A stretch of DNA of 64,000 nt from Cochliopodium minus (lineage: Eukaryota > Discosea > Himatismenida > Cochliopodiidae): the NCBI GenBank assembly GCA_024220525.1, contig JAMYWO010000003.1, positions 332,658 to 396,657 on the forward strand, in the 5' to 3' direction. The position numbers and the translations under genes are program-made. Under the pieces are notes generated by a model. The model saw nothing but the letters and a program-made list of their open reading frames with translations, ran no database searches and was not told where the DNA came from. Numbering within the stretch: position 1 is the stretch's first letter; each line of letters begins with the position of its first letter. Of the stretch, positions 11,037 to 23,395 are shown piece by piece.

Positions 11037-12626
11037 TCAAATATCATCATTGTAGGAAATGGTCCATTTGTTTGGGTCATCATTTTGATCACCTTCTTCA
11101 TATTCACTACCTTGCAGTAAATCATCAAACATATCAGCAGAGTTGTTAAAAGAATGTCTATCCTCCCCACTTAAACTATCACTCAACCCTTCTCCCTCTT
11201 CCTCTCCATAATTTTCATTAAATCTTCCCTCTCTTCTCCCTTCTCTCCTTCTTCTTTCGCGTCTTCTTCTCCCATCTCTCTCTACTCCATCCTCATCGTA
11301 AAGAACACCTTCTCCTTCCTCATATTCTTCGTGTTCTCCTTTTTGTATTTCTTCTAATTGTTTTATCCAATACTTGTAATCTCCTATCCCCCTCTCATTC
11401 ACTTCATATTTCGAAAGAAGTGTAGGTGGATAGATCATGTTCATAATACTTCCGCCCCCATTATTATTGTTAGTGTTGCTATTAGTGTTGTTATTATTAT
11501 TATTGGTGTTGGTGTTGATATTATTTTGTTGTTGAAGGAGAGAAATGGAGAGATTGCTTTGAGAAAGTTGTTGATGCAAAGAATTGATTTGATTGTTTAA
11601 AAGAAAGATGATGCTGATTAAAGAGTTTATTTGCTTTTTTGTTTCAATCTTTTCTTCTTTCTCAACTTTTTCTTCTATTATTTCTCCTCCTTTCTTTTTT
11701 TTCTTTTTTGTTTTCTTTTCGTTTTCATTCTCAGATTGGATTTGGTTGATTTCTTTTTCGTTTTTTTGTAAAATTAAATTCAATTCTCCCATTAATTCTT
11801 TTCCTATCCCCTTTTCTTCTTTTTCTTCTTTTTCTTCAATATTATCTTTGTTTATTTCATTGTTTGTGTTGTTGTTTGTGTTGTTGGGCAAAGGATCATC
11901 TCTTTTCCTTTTTTTTGTATTTAAAATTTCTTGTAATCTTTGTTGGGGTGTTTTTCTTGAATTCAAATCAGAAGAATTAATATTATTATTGCTGGAAACA
12001 GTGGTGGAATTATAAGAATTAGTAATTGTATCATTCACATTGTTGTATTTGTAATTACTTGAGGTAGAGGTTGGAGGATTGGTCAAATTTGTATTGCTTT
12101 CAATTGGAGTGTGATTTTCATTTTTCTTTTCTTTGAGCTCTTTTTCTAATTGTTGAGAAATAGGAAAGATTTGTTCAGCAAAAACAAATCTTTCAATTTT
12201 TGTTAGTTTTTCATTCATGAATTCAATTTTGAAAAAAATTCCTCTTCTATCAAATTCTTCTTTTAATCCCAAAACTGTCACTATTATTTCATGATCTTTC
12301 TCATCTATATCTCTCCAATATGCTAAAAATGGAAAAGATAAATTTATCTTTAAATATTCTCTGCAATTTATCAAAAAGAAAAAGAATGAAAAAAAACAAA
12401 AAAATTAAGAAAATTTTTACTTCATAATCCTCATATCTCCTATAATTGAGGTTTCATCATCTCCCAATAATTCATTTATTCTTGTATCTTGATCTTCAAT
12501 ATATAAGATTTCTTTATAATTTTCTATTTTTTCTTCTTCATCATAGCTCGCCGAGATTGAAAAATCCCCTTGATTGATGCTATCATTAAATGATGATAAA
12601 TCATCATCATAACTATCATAAGACAT
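11037..12626 (-). CDS. Unknown acidic/coiled-coil protein with Asn and Arg/Glu tracts
   Basis: Two exons (12626-12421 and 12360-11037) join in frame to 509 residues. I do not recognise it. Residues 1-65 are acidic (MSYDSYDDDLSSFND). A compact segment at about 69-125 looks folded and beta-rich: EYLKINLSFPFLAYW, EIIVTVLGL and GIFFKIEFMNEKLTKIERF. Then come Asn- and Lys/Glu-rich linkers, a probable coiled coil (INSLISIIFLLNNQINSLHQ), a second conserved-looking patch (LLSKYEVNERGIGDYKYWI), an Arg/Glu block and an acidic C-terminus (FDDLLQGSEYEEGDQND). The strand-rich patch faintly recalls RWD-type folds, but I would not assign it. It is divergent from TMEM131. Confidence 0.75.
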
Positions 12627-12798
12627 TTTTTTTTAAATTTATATTTTTGTTTTTCAAATATAACGAAGGGAATAACTTTCTGAGAATTTTTGATATGAAG
12701 CATTATTACTATTCCTTTATATATTATGAACAAGTCAAGAGTTGAAACTCATTTCGATATTATAAGCCTGGTATTTGGGAAATTAAAATAAAAAAAAA
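12627..12798. promoter_or_regulatory. Divergent intergenic region before the TMEM131 homologue
   Basis: 172 bp separate opposing start codons. A TATATATT-like element near 12718-12726 is present, but in sequence this AT-rich it is weak evidence. Confidence 0.3.
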
Positions 12799-15700
12799 AT
12801 GAATACTTTAAAAAATTTACATCTTATACCACTTTTTCTTTATATTTCATTATTTATTGTATCCATTTCTTGCAATGATAAAATATTTCATGGTTGGTTG
12901 TTTTTATTTCAAACAAAGAATAAATTGACTAAACAAACTATCAAAAAAAAAAAAAAAAAAAGATTCTGGAGAACATACTCATTTTAAATTATCACGTGGA
13001 ACATCCATTCCCAAACCATATTCGGGTCCAAATGTTAAAAAAGTAAAATCTCTTTTAATCACAAAAATATAATTAAAAATTATTGCTTTTTCTTTTAATC
13101 AAAAATAGAGGAGCGAATTTTCAAAAGATAATGGGTAATATATCAAAAATTTAACATTTAAAGTGAAATCATTAAAAAAATTACAAAATATATCTATTAA
13201 ATTACAAAAATGACTAATGTTTCAAAAAAAAAAATGAAAAATTAAAGTGAAGATCAAAATAATTTGCCAGAAAATCAACCATCAACATCAACAGAACAAA
13301 TAATGTCATCACCTCCAAATGAAATTCTTTTACAACCAGAAAGAATGGAATTTGGAAGAAAACCAGTTTGTGTGACAGCATCAAAAACACTCACCATTTA
13401 CAATAATATCAGCAATAAAAAAAGACTTCATTTAATCAGCGCAAAAACAAACAGTGTACATTTTCATACCACCTCTTTTAAAAATGAATGGCTTGATTCT
13501 TCTGAAAATACAACCATCAACATTATCTTTTTACCCCAAAAAATTGCTCGATTGGACGCCACCATCATCATTAAAACCAACATGGGGGTGTTTAGATACA
13601 AAGTGTGGGGCTATGGGATAGAAAGTCCATTTAAAATAGCACCAATAGCAATCACCATTCCTCCCAATGCTCCTTACCGTCACAAAATAGACATTCATAA
13701 TCCTGAAGAGAAGGTGTTGAACATAAAAGAAGTTTTTACAAAGGGTGGTTTTTTAAAATTACTTTTACCTCAGAGTCCTCCCAACTTGAAAGGTTTGCAA
13801 ATGTGGGAAATTGCTCCTCAACAAAGAAAATGTGTCATTTTCATTACTTTCATTAGTTCCAATGTTGGCAAATATAGGTCTATTCTTAATTCCTTTATTT
13901 ATTTTTCTTTTCATTGTTTAAATCATTTAAAATTTTTATTATTTTTAATCAATTTAATATTATTTACATCATTTAATATTAAATTATTTAAATATCAAAT
14001 TATTTTTACATAATTTAATATTAAATTATTTATTAATAGTTTTTTATTTTTTACCAAAATATTAATAATTAATTTTAATATGAAAAAAGTGGGTTTGTCA
14101 ATATAGAAACATCAACATCAACATTGATAATACCGGTAGAGTTGACAGTAGAAGGGGGAAGGTTTTATCCGAGTGTAGTGGAAATAGATTTTGGAACAGT
14201 GACACATCCTTCACAATTAAACTATAGAAGTTTAACTGCTTTCAATAGCATGTCTGTTCCCGCCAAAATACACAATGTCTACACTTTACCTTATGATCCC
14301 AATGTAGTGATAGAAACGAGGAAAGGGAGTGTGATACCGAGTGGGGGAGAAGGGGAGGTGGCTCTTTTAAATTATTTTTGTAAATCTGCTCCTTCTCTTC
14401 CTACTGAATTTAACGGTAAAATAATAATAGAAATAAACAAAACGGATGATAGTGAACTAAAAGACAAACTTTACACGGTTTCTTATTCTGGTAAAATCAT
14501 TTTTGGATCTGTTGGTTATCGTAAATTAAGTTCTTTATTTCCTACCTTTAAATTACCTTTTTCCCTTCCTTCCTCCTCTCCCTCCTCTTCCTCCTCCTCC
14601 ATCCCTTCTTTTCCTCCATTTCCCTCTTCTTCCCCTTCTCTTCCCTCTTCTTTTGCTTGCACCACAAGCACCACTTCTACCTGTATCATCAACTCTCCTC
14701 CACACTCCAAAGAACAAAAAGAACAATATCAACAACAGTACCAACAACAGTATCAACAGTATCAACAGTACCAACAATATCATCAGTATCAACAACTTCA
14801 ACAACAACAACAAGTGAGACATTACATTGATTTAAGCAACACTTTTACTGTACCAATGATGTTACATTCTGCACACACGGAAGATCCCTACATGCAAATC
14901 TTCAACTTTGATTCCTTATCTACCATCCCTCCGGGAGCAACCTACATAGGGTTGGCAGTGGATTTTAGAGGATTAAAAGGAATGATGTACAACACTAAAA
15001 TGCAATTTTCTACAAACATTTCTTCTTCCATGTTGATTCCTTTGTCTTGTTATCATGGTTTATTGTATATTGAGGAACCTGTTCCTTCCACCATGTCTGA
15101 TCATTGGAAAGCCAGTGATCAACCCATCATTGATGAATACCTCTCTTTTTTGTTTGAACGTCAAACACTCCTCAAATCTTCTACCTCCTCTTCTTTTAAT
15201 CATCCTTCTCATAAAGATTTTCCTTCTCTAAAAGAAAATAAAAATAATCAAAAGAATGATAACAGTAACAATAATAATAAGAACAATAATGACAACAATA
15301 ACAATAATGACAACAATAATGAAAATAATGAGAGTAAGGATGAAGAGAAAGAAAGGGAGAGGGAGAGGGAGGAGATATTTAAAGATGAAGAATGGAAACA
15401 CATGGAAAAAGTGGCACTTTTACCAAATGCACATCATTACTATGATCCAATGTTGTTACCAGTGGTGGTGAATGGTAAAGTGACAAGCAAGGTGCCAGGG
15501 AGAATAAAGTTTTTAGATTTTGGAGTGTTGAGTGTGGAAGAAGAAAGAGTGAGGTTCATCAATATCACCAATCCCAACCCCGTCAGTGTTTCTATTTTAG
15601 AGTTTTCTTCTAACATCCCTTCTCTCTCCATCACTCCTGATTCTGCATGGCAAGAACAAAACATAGTATTGGAAAATAGAAAAGGAACGATATACTATCA

Positions 15701-18700
15701 GCCTTCTTCTCTTTCTTCTATAAAACAAACAAACAACTCATGGGTTCAATTTCCAATCATTCTTAATCCAGGTCTTAGTGTTTTGTTTCGAATTGAATTA
15801 CGTCCAAGCAAAGCAACCACCATTAAAAATCCCAATGCCCTTTTTTTAAAAATGGAACATGAAAAAACAACAATAGGAGTCTCCTACACCAGCATGTGTG
15901 GTTCTTTGATTGCTCCTCCTTTGATCGATTTTGGAAAAACTTTTCCAAAAAGTTTTATTAAACTTCCTCTTTCTTTAAAAAGTACATTTAATCAAAGTGT
16001 AAAAGTTCTTTCCCTTCATTCTTCTGATAATCGTTTTTCTGTTTCTTTACTCAACAATTCTCTTTCTCCCAACTCGGAAACATTTATAGGGCATGTTTCT
16101 TTTCATCCCACTCATTCTTCTTCTTTATACTCTCATCATTCTTCCCTTTCCTCTTCTTCTTCTTCTACCTCTACTCTATTTGATAAAACCTACCTAGACA
16201 GCGATGAATTGGAAAAAGTTTTGGAAAAAGATTTTGAACAAAACAGACTCCATAAACTCAAATTTTCCCTTTTCTCTCGTAAACTTTCTCCTCAACAAAA
16301 AACAGAGTTTATCTCTTCAGAATTACTTGAGTTGTACAAAGTTTATAAAAATTATTGGAATCAATTACTTTCTAACAGTAATCATTTCATTCACACCGTT
16401 CTTACTCTCCAAACCAATGTTGTTTCTAAACTTCACATTAAAGCTACTGCCGAATTAACTCAACCCTCTCTCCTCCCTTCTCCCTTTTCCTCTGACAAAG
16501 AAAACAAAGAAAACAAAAAAAACAAAAAAAATGTGAAAAAGAATAAAGATACGAAAAAGAAAAAAGATACTTCTCTCTCAAGTAAGAATTCTTCTCTCTC
16601 AAATAAAGATTCTTCTTTTTCTTCATCTTCTTCATTTTCTCCATTAGAAACACCTCATCTTTTGAATTTTCCTTTAACACATCTCCATCAGAAATCGAAA
16701 AAATCAGTGAAACTTTACAACCCCTCTGATTATCCTGTAAAGTGTAGAATGAGTATCATAGCAGGAGCAAAAGTAAAGGGATCAGGAAGTCATTCATTTT
16801 ACATTTCTTCTAAATTGGCTCAACCCTTTTTCATTTCTCCAAAATCAGAGATAGAGTTGGAGGGAATTTACTTTCAACCTTTGTTTTTAGGAGAAGTGAG
16901 TACGAGTCTTGTCATTAAAAACAATCTTACTGTCATTGAAATCATCACTCTTGTAGGAAAAGGAGGAAAAGGGAATCTTCTCGTTCTTCCGAATCCTCCT
17001 CTCTCTTTTCTTAATAATCTTTCTTCTCTTTCTTTCTCCTCCTCCTCCCCTTCCTCCTCTTCCCCCTCTTCCCCTTTCTCCTCCCCTTCCTCCTCTTCCC
17101 CTTCCTTTTTTTCTTCTCCTCAATTTCATCAACAATTTTCTTCATCTTCCTCATCTCAAGCATCATCAACAGGAGAATCATCATCGTCATCATTGTTGGT
17201 TTCTCCTTTTTATTTTTCAATTTCAAAAGAAGATTTTTCGTATTGTTCAACGTTAAATTCATTTAGAGAACTACATCCATACCATCCTTCTCTCTTTCCT
17301 TTTCTTCATTCAAACATTCTTTCTTCTTTGACTAACAAAAAAGAAAAGAATGAAAAAAGAAGAAAACAAAATAAAAGTCTCCTCCCTCCCAAAAAAAAAG
17401 AATTTGATGTTTCTTCTCTCTTAGTTAAATCTTTACTCATTTTGAACAACGGAGACATGCCTATTACTATTGATTCTTTCATGATTGATGGTTCTGTTTG
17501 TAGCGGAGGTTCTTTTTATTTGTTTACAAGAAAAACAGGAAAATTGTTTGAAAACGAGAAAACATCGAAAAACTCTTTTAATCTTTCCATTTGTACTGAA
17601 AAAGCTTTTGTTTTGTTTCCAAAAGAAGGAGTGGAAGTTTTCATTTTATTCAAACCAGATTTATCTGCTTCTTTCGTTACTTCTTTGTTTTCTGTTAAAA
17701 CCAATCCTTTTTCTCCATTACCCTCTCCCTCCTCTCCTCCCTCCCTCTCCTACTCTTCTTATTCTTCTCTTTTCAAATCTTCCACTACTTCCTTTAATCT
17801 TACTTTGATAGGAAAAATGGAAAGAGAATTGATTCCTCTTTGTTTGAACAGTTTATCTCTTCCTTCTTCTCCTTTTCTTCTTTTTCTTTTTTCTTTTTTC
17901 AAGTTTTTCTTTGCTTTACTTTTTGTTTTGTCTTTTTTGTTTTGTTTTTTTGAATTTAAAATTCATCCCTCTTCCTTTCTCTCCTCTTCTTTTCTTTCCT
18001 CTCCCTTCTCTACTTCTCCTCCCCTCTTTTCTACTTTTCCTCCTCCCCTTACCCCTCCTTCCCGTTTTGCTTCTTCCGATCCTCCTCCTCTCCAATTTGA
18101 TTCTCCTCGTCAAACTGTTGATACTGTTGATATTTCAAATAACAACGATAATCTAGATGAAAAGAGTGAAGAAATGTTAGAAGAAACAAGAGAAGAAATA
18201 ATGGAAGAAATAACAGAGGAAATAACAGAAGAATGTTCTATATCTTTTTCTTCTCATGTCTCTCCTTCTTCTACCCAAACTTTTAATGATGCAAACACAA
18301 GTGAAAATATTCCTCCTACCAAAATTAATAAAACAAAACCAAAACAAGTCTCCCCTTTTCCTATAAAACAAACATCCCCCCTAAAACAACAATCTCCTCT
18401 TAATCAAGTAACCCCTCTTAATCAAGTAACCCCTCTTAATCAAGTAACCCCTCTTAATCAAGTAACCCCTCTAAATCAAGTAACTTATCTTAAAGATTCT
18501 CTTCTTACAAAAAAACAAGAAGTTTCAGCACCTGATAGTAATATGAATAGAAACAGTAATAATAATAATAAACAAGAATCTTCCCATGATAAATTAGAAA
18601 CTAAACTAGAAATGAATAAACAAATAAAACAAGAAATGTCTCCTACAAAAGAAACATTCCTCTCCAATGAAAAGATGAGAAAATCCACAGAAACCTCATC

Positions 18701-20402
18701 TAATAAATCAACAAAAGAAAAAGAAACCCCTTCTCTTACCCCCTCTATTACCTCTTCTATTACCTCTTCTATTACCTCTTCTATTACCTCTTCTATTACC
18801 TCTTCTACTGCCTCTGTTACTACTTCTGTTATCTCTTCCCAAGTAAAGAACAAATCTCCCAAAAAACAACTTTTCAATGAAGAAACTTCTTCTCCTCAAA
18901 ACAAAGATAATAATGAGAATAATATTAAAGCCAACAGCAATAAAAATAATAATGAAAACAATGTCAGTATTAACATAAACTTTACTCAATCTTTAAAAGA
19001 ACAAATTGAAAGTAAAAAAAAAGATAAAACAGATTCTTCTCCTTTTAATTCTGATCAAAACAAAAATGTAACTCCCACAAAAGAAATTAAAAAGTTTACC
19101 TTTCCCAAAAAAATAACTTCCAACACCAACACCACCCCAAACTCAAACACAACAAAAGAGGTTCCAAAAATAAAAGAAGAAAATATCACAAACGTAGAAA
19201 AGAAAAGTGAAGAAACATTCATGCTTATTCCTCCCCAAGCTTTTTCTCAAAAAGTTTCCAACAAAAAAAATAAAAAATTAAAGTATCAGATACTTTCCTC
19301 ACGTAAAGAACAAAAAGAAGAAGAAAACAACAATATTAATAGTAACAATGATGATTCTTTTGTTATTGCTCCTTTAGAACAAATCAATTCTTCTCCTTTA
19401 AATATTTCTTCTTCTTTGATGGATTTCACTGATTTTTCTCTCCATCCTTTTGATTCTTCTCTTTCTTCTTCTCGACAAATTTCAACAAACATGAAAAAAG
19501 AAAATAATAATGTTCAATTTCCCAATCTTAGCCTTTCTCCCATCAAAGAAAGAACATCTATTCCCATCCCCATCAATTTTCAAAACGAAAAAGAAGATGA
19601 ATTTAAAGATTCTTCAAAACAAGAAAATCCTTTTTCTACTTCCCCTTCAAAAAATAAAAACAAAAAGTCAAATCCTCTTCAATTCTATCTTCTTGGTGGT
19701 AATGATACTTTTTCTTTGCAAAATCAGAACATAAATCACCTAAATAACTCAAATACTGCCAAAAAACCTTCTCATTCTCTCTTTTCTTTTCACAACAACC
19801 TAACAAAACAAAATCCATCTTCATTCAATCCTAATACAAATCCTTCTAATCTTTTAAATCTTAATACAAATAATGTAAATATAAATACAAATAATGTAAA
19901 TACAAACACAAATAATGTAAATACAAACACAAATCATCTCTTTCCTCCTTTTAATCTTTCCTCTCAACTTAATACATCAAACACCACAAATACAAACAGC
20001 TCTAATCCAGAAAATAATTTGATTTCTCCAAATTATCCTTACTATGGTAATACTTTCCCTTCAAACCAAAACTCTTCTTCTTTCACTAGTGGAGTAAATA
20101 ATCTTTTGTTCCCCCAAAATACACTTAATCTTCCATATTCATCTCCTTTCACTTCTACTTATCCTCCAAATATCTTTCCTCCCAACAATACTTCTCAGCA
20201 AACTTTCAATATTTTCCCTACAAATCCCACTGTAAACAAAATAACCAATCCTTTGTCACAAAGAAAATCTTCTCTTGGAGAATATGAAAATAAAAAGATT
20301 GAAGAGGATGTTGAAACCAATGATACAATAAAACAAAGATCCTCCTTGTTTCCAACATTAACTTTTTTGAGAGATCAAAACCAAAAAAAGGAACAAAATT
20401 AA
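12799..20402 (+). CDS. TMEM131: TMEM131-family type I membrane protein
   Basis: Five exons (12799-12892, 12963-13033, 13109-13134, 13248-13877, 14090-20402) give 2377 residues. TMEM131 proteins take part in collagen and secretory-cargo recruitment at ER exit through Ig-like/PapD domains. The first exon is a signal peptide (LIPLFLYISLFIVSISC) and is convincing only once spliced. The N-terminal domain matches the family: PERMEFGRKPVCV, LHLISAKTNSVHFHT, FRYKVWGYGIESPF, GKYSGFVNIETS, LIIPVELTVEGGRFYPS and EIDFGTVTHPSQL. Further beta-domain signatures recur (KFLDFGVLSVEEERVRFINI, LIDFGKTFPKSF). One transmembrane segment lies at about 1535-1562 (LFLFSFFKFFFALLFVLSF). The cytosolic tail of about 800 residues is low-complexity Ser/Asn/Thr with tandem repeats. 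Poly-Gln, poly-Ser and poly-Asn inserts separate the lumenal domains. It is longer than human TMEM131 (about 1880 residues). Confidence 0.93.
18399..18485 (+). repeat. 18-bp tandem repeat encoding LNQVTP
   Basis: Five near-identical 18-bp units (core AATCAAGTAACCCCTCTT) in the cytosolic tail of the TMEM131 homologue. The reading frame is kept throughout. Confidence 0.9.
18747..18815 (+). repeat. 15-bp tandem repeat encoding SITSS
   Basis: Five to six copies of TCTATTACCTCTTCT within the TMEM131 tail, likely length-polymorphic. Confidence 0.85.
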
Positions 20403-20486
20403 AAACGAATTAGAAAATTAATTTTTTTTTATTTTTTTGATATTTTTTCCAAAAGATTATTAAATAATCAGTTTTAAAAAAAAGAA

Positions 20487-22607
20487 TTAAGTTCTAACTT
20501 GATAATCACCAGAAACAGTCATGTAACTAAAATTTTTTTTGGAAATAAAAAAAAAGATTTCAAAATAAAAAAAATAATTCAAAAAAAAATTTTTTTTTTA
20601 CCGAACCCAAGGAAGAGCAGTGTAACCACTCTTTTCAGTGATTTTAAGATATCTGACTTGAATACCAGAAACAGTAAAGTAAGGAATTTCAAAAGAAACT
20701 TGAATGGGAGGTCTGTTGGTTTCAAAATCGACACTGGTGATGGTAGGTAAACCAAAATGAGCTCTCATGATGTATTCTTTGCAGCCTTGAAATTGGTTTA
20801 TGGACCAAAAAAAACAATTTCTTTCAGGAGCATATTTTACGCTTCCGATAGAAGTTTTAAACTTTGGTGTATCTGCGTCTTCAGGTACAGGAATCATTAT
20901 TCTCACTTTTGTTGCTGTGGATCTTGCTTTGAATTGAGAACGTGCTTTAATGGTGTATTCCACTCTGCTTCTGTTGTGTGCATTGATGTTTGCTTCTATC
21001 CAAAATAATGGTTTCACTCTTGTGTTGATTCTGTATGTCATCAAATCAAATTCTTTATCTGGCGGAATAAATGAAATTGTCTTTTTTTTCATTTAAAAGA
21101 AATAAAAATAAGAAAACAAATAAAATGAAATTTAATGAAAATAAAAATAACATAAAAATAAAAATAAAAATGAAAATAAAAGAAAATAAAATAAAAATAG
21201 ATCAAATTATTTACCTTGTTACTTTCAAACTCAGACAAACGTACACATTGGTGAAATGTAACATCTTTTAAAACGAAAAATAAATACAAAAGAAACCAAA
21301 ACAATAACAATAATAATAATAAAAATTAACAAATACAATAAAAATAATAATAATAAAATATAATTAAAATAAATGATAATAATCATGATATTAATAATAA
21401 ATATAAATAAAAACTTTAATAAAATTTTAAAAATTGAAGTTTTTTTAAAAAGAAAACCTTCTAATTCAATGGCTTTTCCTTCTTTAATGTTTTGTCTTCT
21501 TCCTTGTGATTGGTTTGAAAAAACGACACGATCATTCAACCCTATTTTCCAAGTGAAAACAATATTAAGTAATTTTTTTAAAAAGAAATAATTTATTCAA
21601 TAAAATAATATTTTTATTAAAAAATGAATAAACCAATTTAAATTTATCATATCGTAAATGAAGAAATAAGAATTAAATGTAATAAAAATTAACAAAGAAA
21701 CAATTATAAACAAAGGAATGAAAGAAAAAGTAAAAAGTAAAAAAAAGGGGGAGGGTAACCTAATCTCAAGTTGGGCATACCACTAAGGTGAGATTTCATT
21801 TTGATGGTACCCATGATTTCAGAACGAAGAAGGTTACCGTTGTGGTTGATTAACAAATTGACTTTTTCGATTACATCCAAAAAGATTTCATTTTTTTTAT
21901 AAAAAATTCCTTCACTTCTCCAACTTACTTTGTTAGTGAGAGCAGGGGGAGGTCTCACCATTTCCAATTTGTTACTTTCTTGTAAAATAAATTCTTTAAG
22001 AATTTTCCCATCTGTACACTGTGGATATCCAAAATCCATCATCTCATCCAACAACTCGTAGATAATCACAAAGTTATCTCTAATACTCTCTTCTTCCACT
22101 CTTTCAAAATATTCTGTAAATATCTTTAAAAATAAACAAAAATTGTTAATTTGAAAGTAATAAAACTGTTATATGCAATTTATATTCAAATAACTGAAAT
22201 TAAATATGAATTCATTACTTCAAAAAATGTTTTATTTCCTTGTTTATGTTTAAAAATTGTTACCTCAATCATGTGATATAAAAATAAGAAAACTGTTGCA
22301 ATATTTGCATTGCTGTTTGTAACTGCAAGAACTAAAAGAAAAAAAAAATATAAATTTTATATTTATTGATTTAAGGAAAAAAGAGAAAGGTAAAAATAAT
22401 GTTTTTTATTTTACAATAAAGACCATTATGAGTGGTATAAGCATAAGATATTCCATCCACTTCGAATACAGGTTTCTTTGCTATTTCATCTTCTTCAACG
22501 AGATAATTTATAAATTTTTCAGCTGCTTTCAATGAAATATCTCCTCTAAAATCTCTTGTTATCAACAATTTTCCTTTTGCATCCAATATAAATACAGCAG
22601 AAGTCAT
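20487..22607 (-). CDS. apm1: AP-1 complex subunit mu (clathrin adaptor medium chain)
   Basis: Seven exons (22607-22415, 22331-22264, 22123-21760, 21541-21458, 21264-21215, 21080-20602, 20526-20487) sum to 425 residues, the normal length. AP-1 mu recognises Yxx-phi sorting signals on cargo at the trans-Golgi network and endosomes. The N-terminal longin domain shows FILDAKGKLLITRDFRGD and EEESIRDNFVIIYELLDEMM. The mu homology domain shows VSWRSEGIFYKKNEIFLDVI, VTFHQCVRLSEFES, TISFIPPDKEFDLMTYRIN, IPVPEDADTPKFKTSIG, IPYFTVSGIQVRYLKI and the C-terminus GYTALPWVRY...GDYQVRT, diagnostic for AP-1 rather than AP-2, AP-3 or AP-4. The last coding exon is only 40 nt. It is convergent with TMEM131 (84 bp between stops) and divergent from Kish. 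Confidence 0.97.
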
Positions 22608-22828
22608 TTTATAAAAATTTAACCTTTTTTTATTTATTTTTCTTTTTTAAATTGGGGTAGAAATAAACAAATATATGAAAATCTGATGTGATCTTTTCTT
22701 TTTAATTTGTCTTTTCTTTAAAGATACATTGAATCAAATTGAATTCATTGAAAATATTTTCTTTCAAAATATTCAAAATATAAAAAAAAAATTTGGAGTG
22801 TAAATACATTTGGATTATCAACTAAAAA
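22608..22828. promoter_or_regulatory. Divergent intergenic region between AP-1 mu and Kish
   Basis: 221 bp between the start codons of two Golgi trafficking genes. No specific element is recognised. Confidence 0.3.
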
Positions 22829-23217
22829 ATGACGAATAGTAATATTTTAAAGTAAATGGTGAAATGGAAAATAATTAATTTATCTGTTTTTGATCATTAG
22901 TGTATTCTTTTGAAGGATTTTTCATCACAATCCTATTATTTATATGTTTCTGTGCTTATGCAAAAAGGATTAAAATGTTGAAGCAATTATTATTCAATGA
23001 AAAAAAGGTAAAATATGACGTAATCAAATTGTATTGAAAATGAATCAATTATTTTATAGGATAAAAATTGCATAAAAATCTTTTTTTTTGTTGAATTTTT
23101 TTTTTTGAATAGGGATTTTTTGGTTTATTTTATAAGGCTGGTGTGATAGGAATTAGGCTTCATTATCTCATTTCTTTGCTTTGTATAATATCTGGTGTTG
23201 TTTGTTTGATAAAATAA
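22829..23217 (+). CDS. TMEM167: TMEM167/Kish small Golgi membrane protein
   Basis: Three exons of 10, 107 and 105 nt (22829-22838, 22901-23007, 23113-23217) give 73 residues; human KISHA has 72. The start codon exon carries only MTN plus one base. The spliced N-terminus MTNMYSFEGFFITILLFICF aligns without gaps to human MSAIFNFQSLLTVILLLICT; then come CAYAKRIKM and, after the second intron, GFFGLFYKAGVIGIRLHYLI and a second hydrophobic segment ending in GVVCLIK. Kish proteins are required for constitutive secretion at the Golgi. The gene is too short and too split to be seen as one open frame; family alignment plus three consistent phases support it. Confidence 0.9.
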
Positions 23218-23395
23218 TTTTGAATAAAATTTTATTTATTGGGATTGTTTATATGGTTAAATTACGTCTTAATGATTCAAGGTTAATGAGAAGAATTCAA
23301 TTCACATTTTTTTTTTATTATTTACCGTTATCTTTTGTTTGCGCCAAAAAATATAAAAATATAAAAAAAAAAAAATTGAAATTCTGAAGCAAAAA

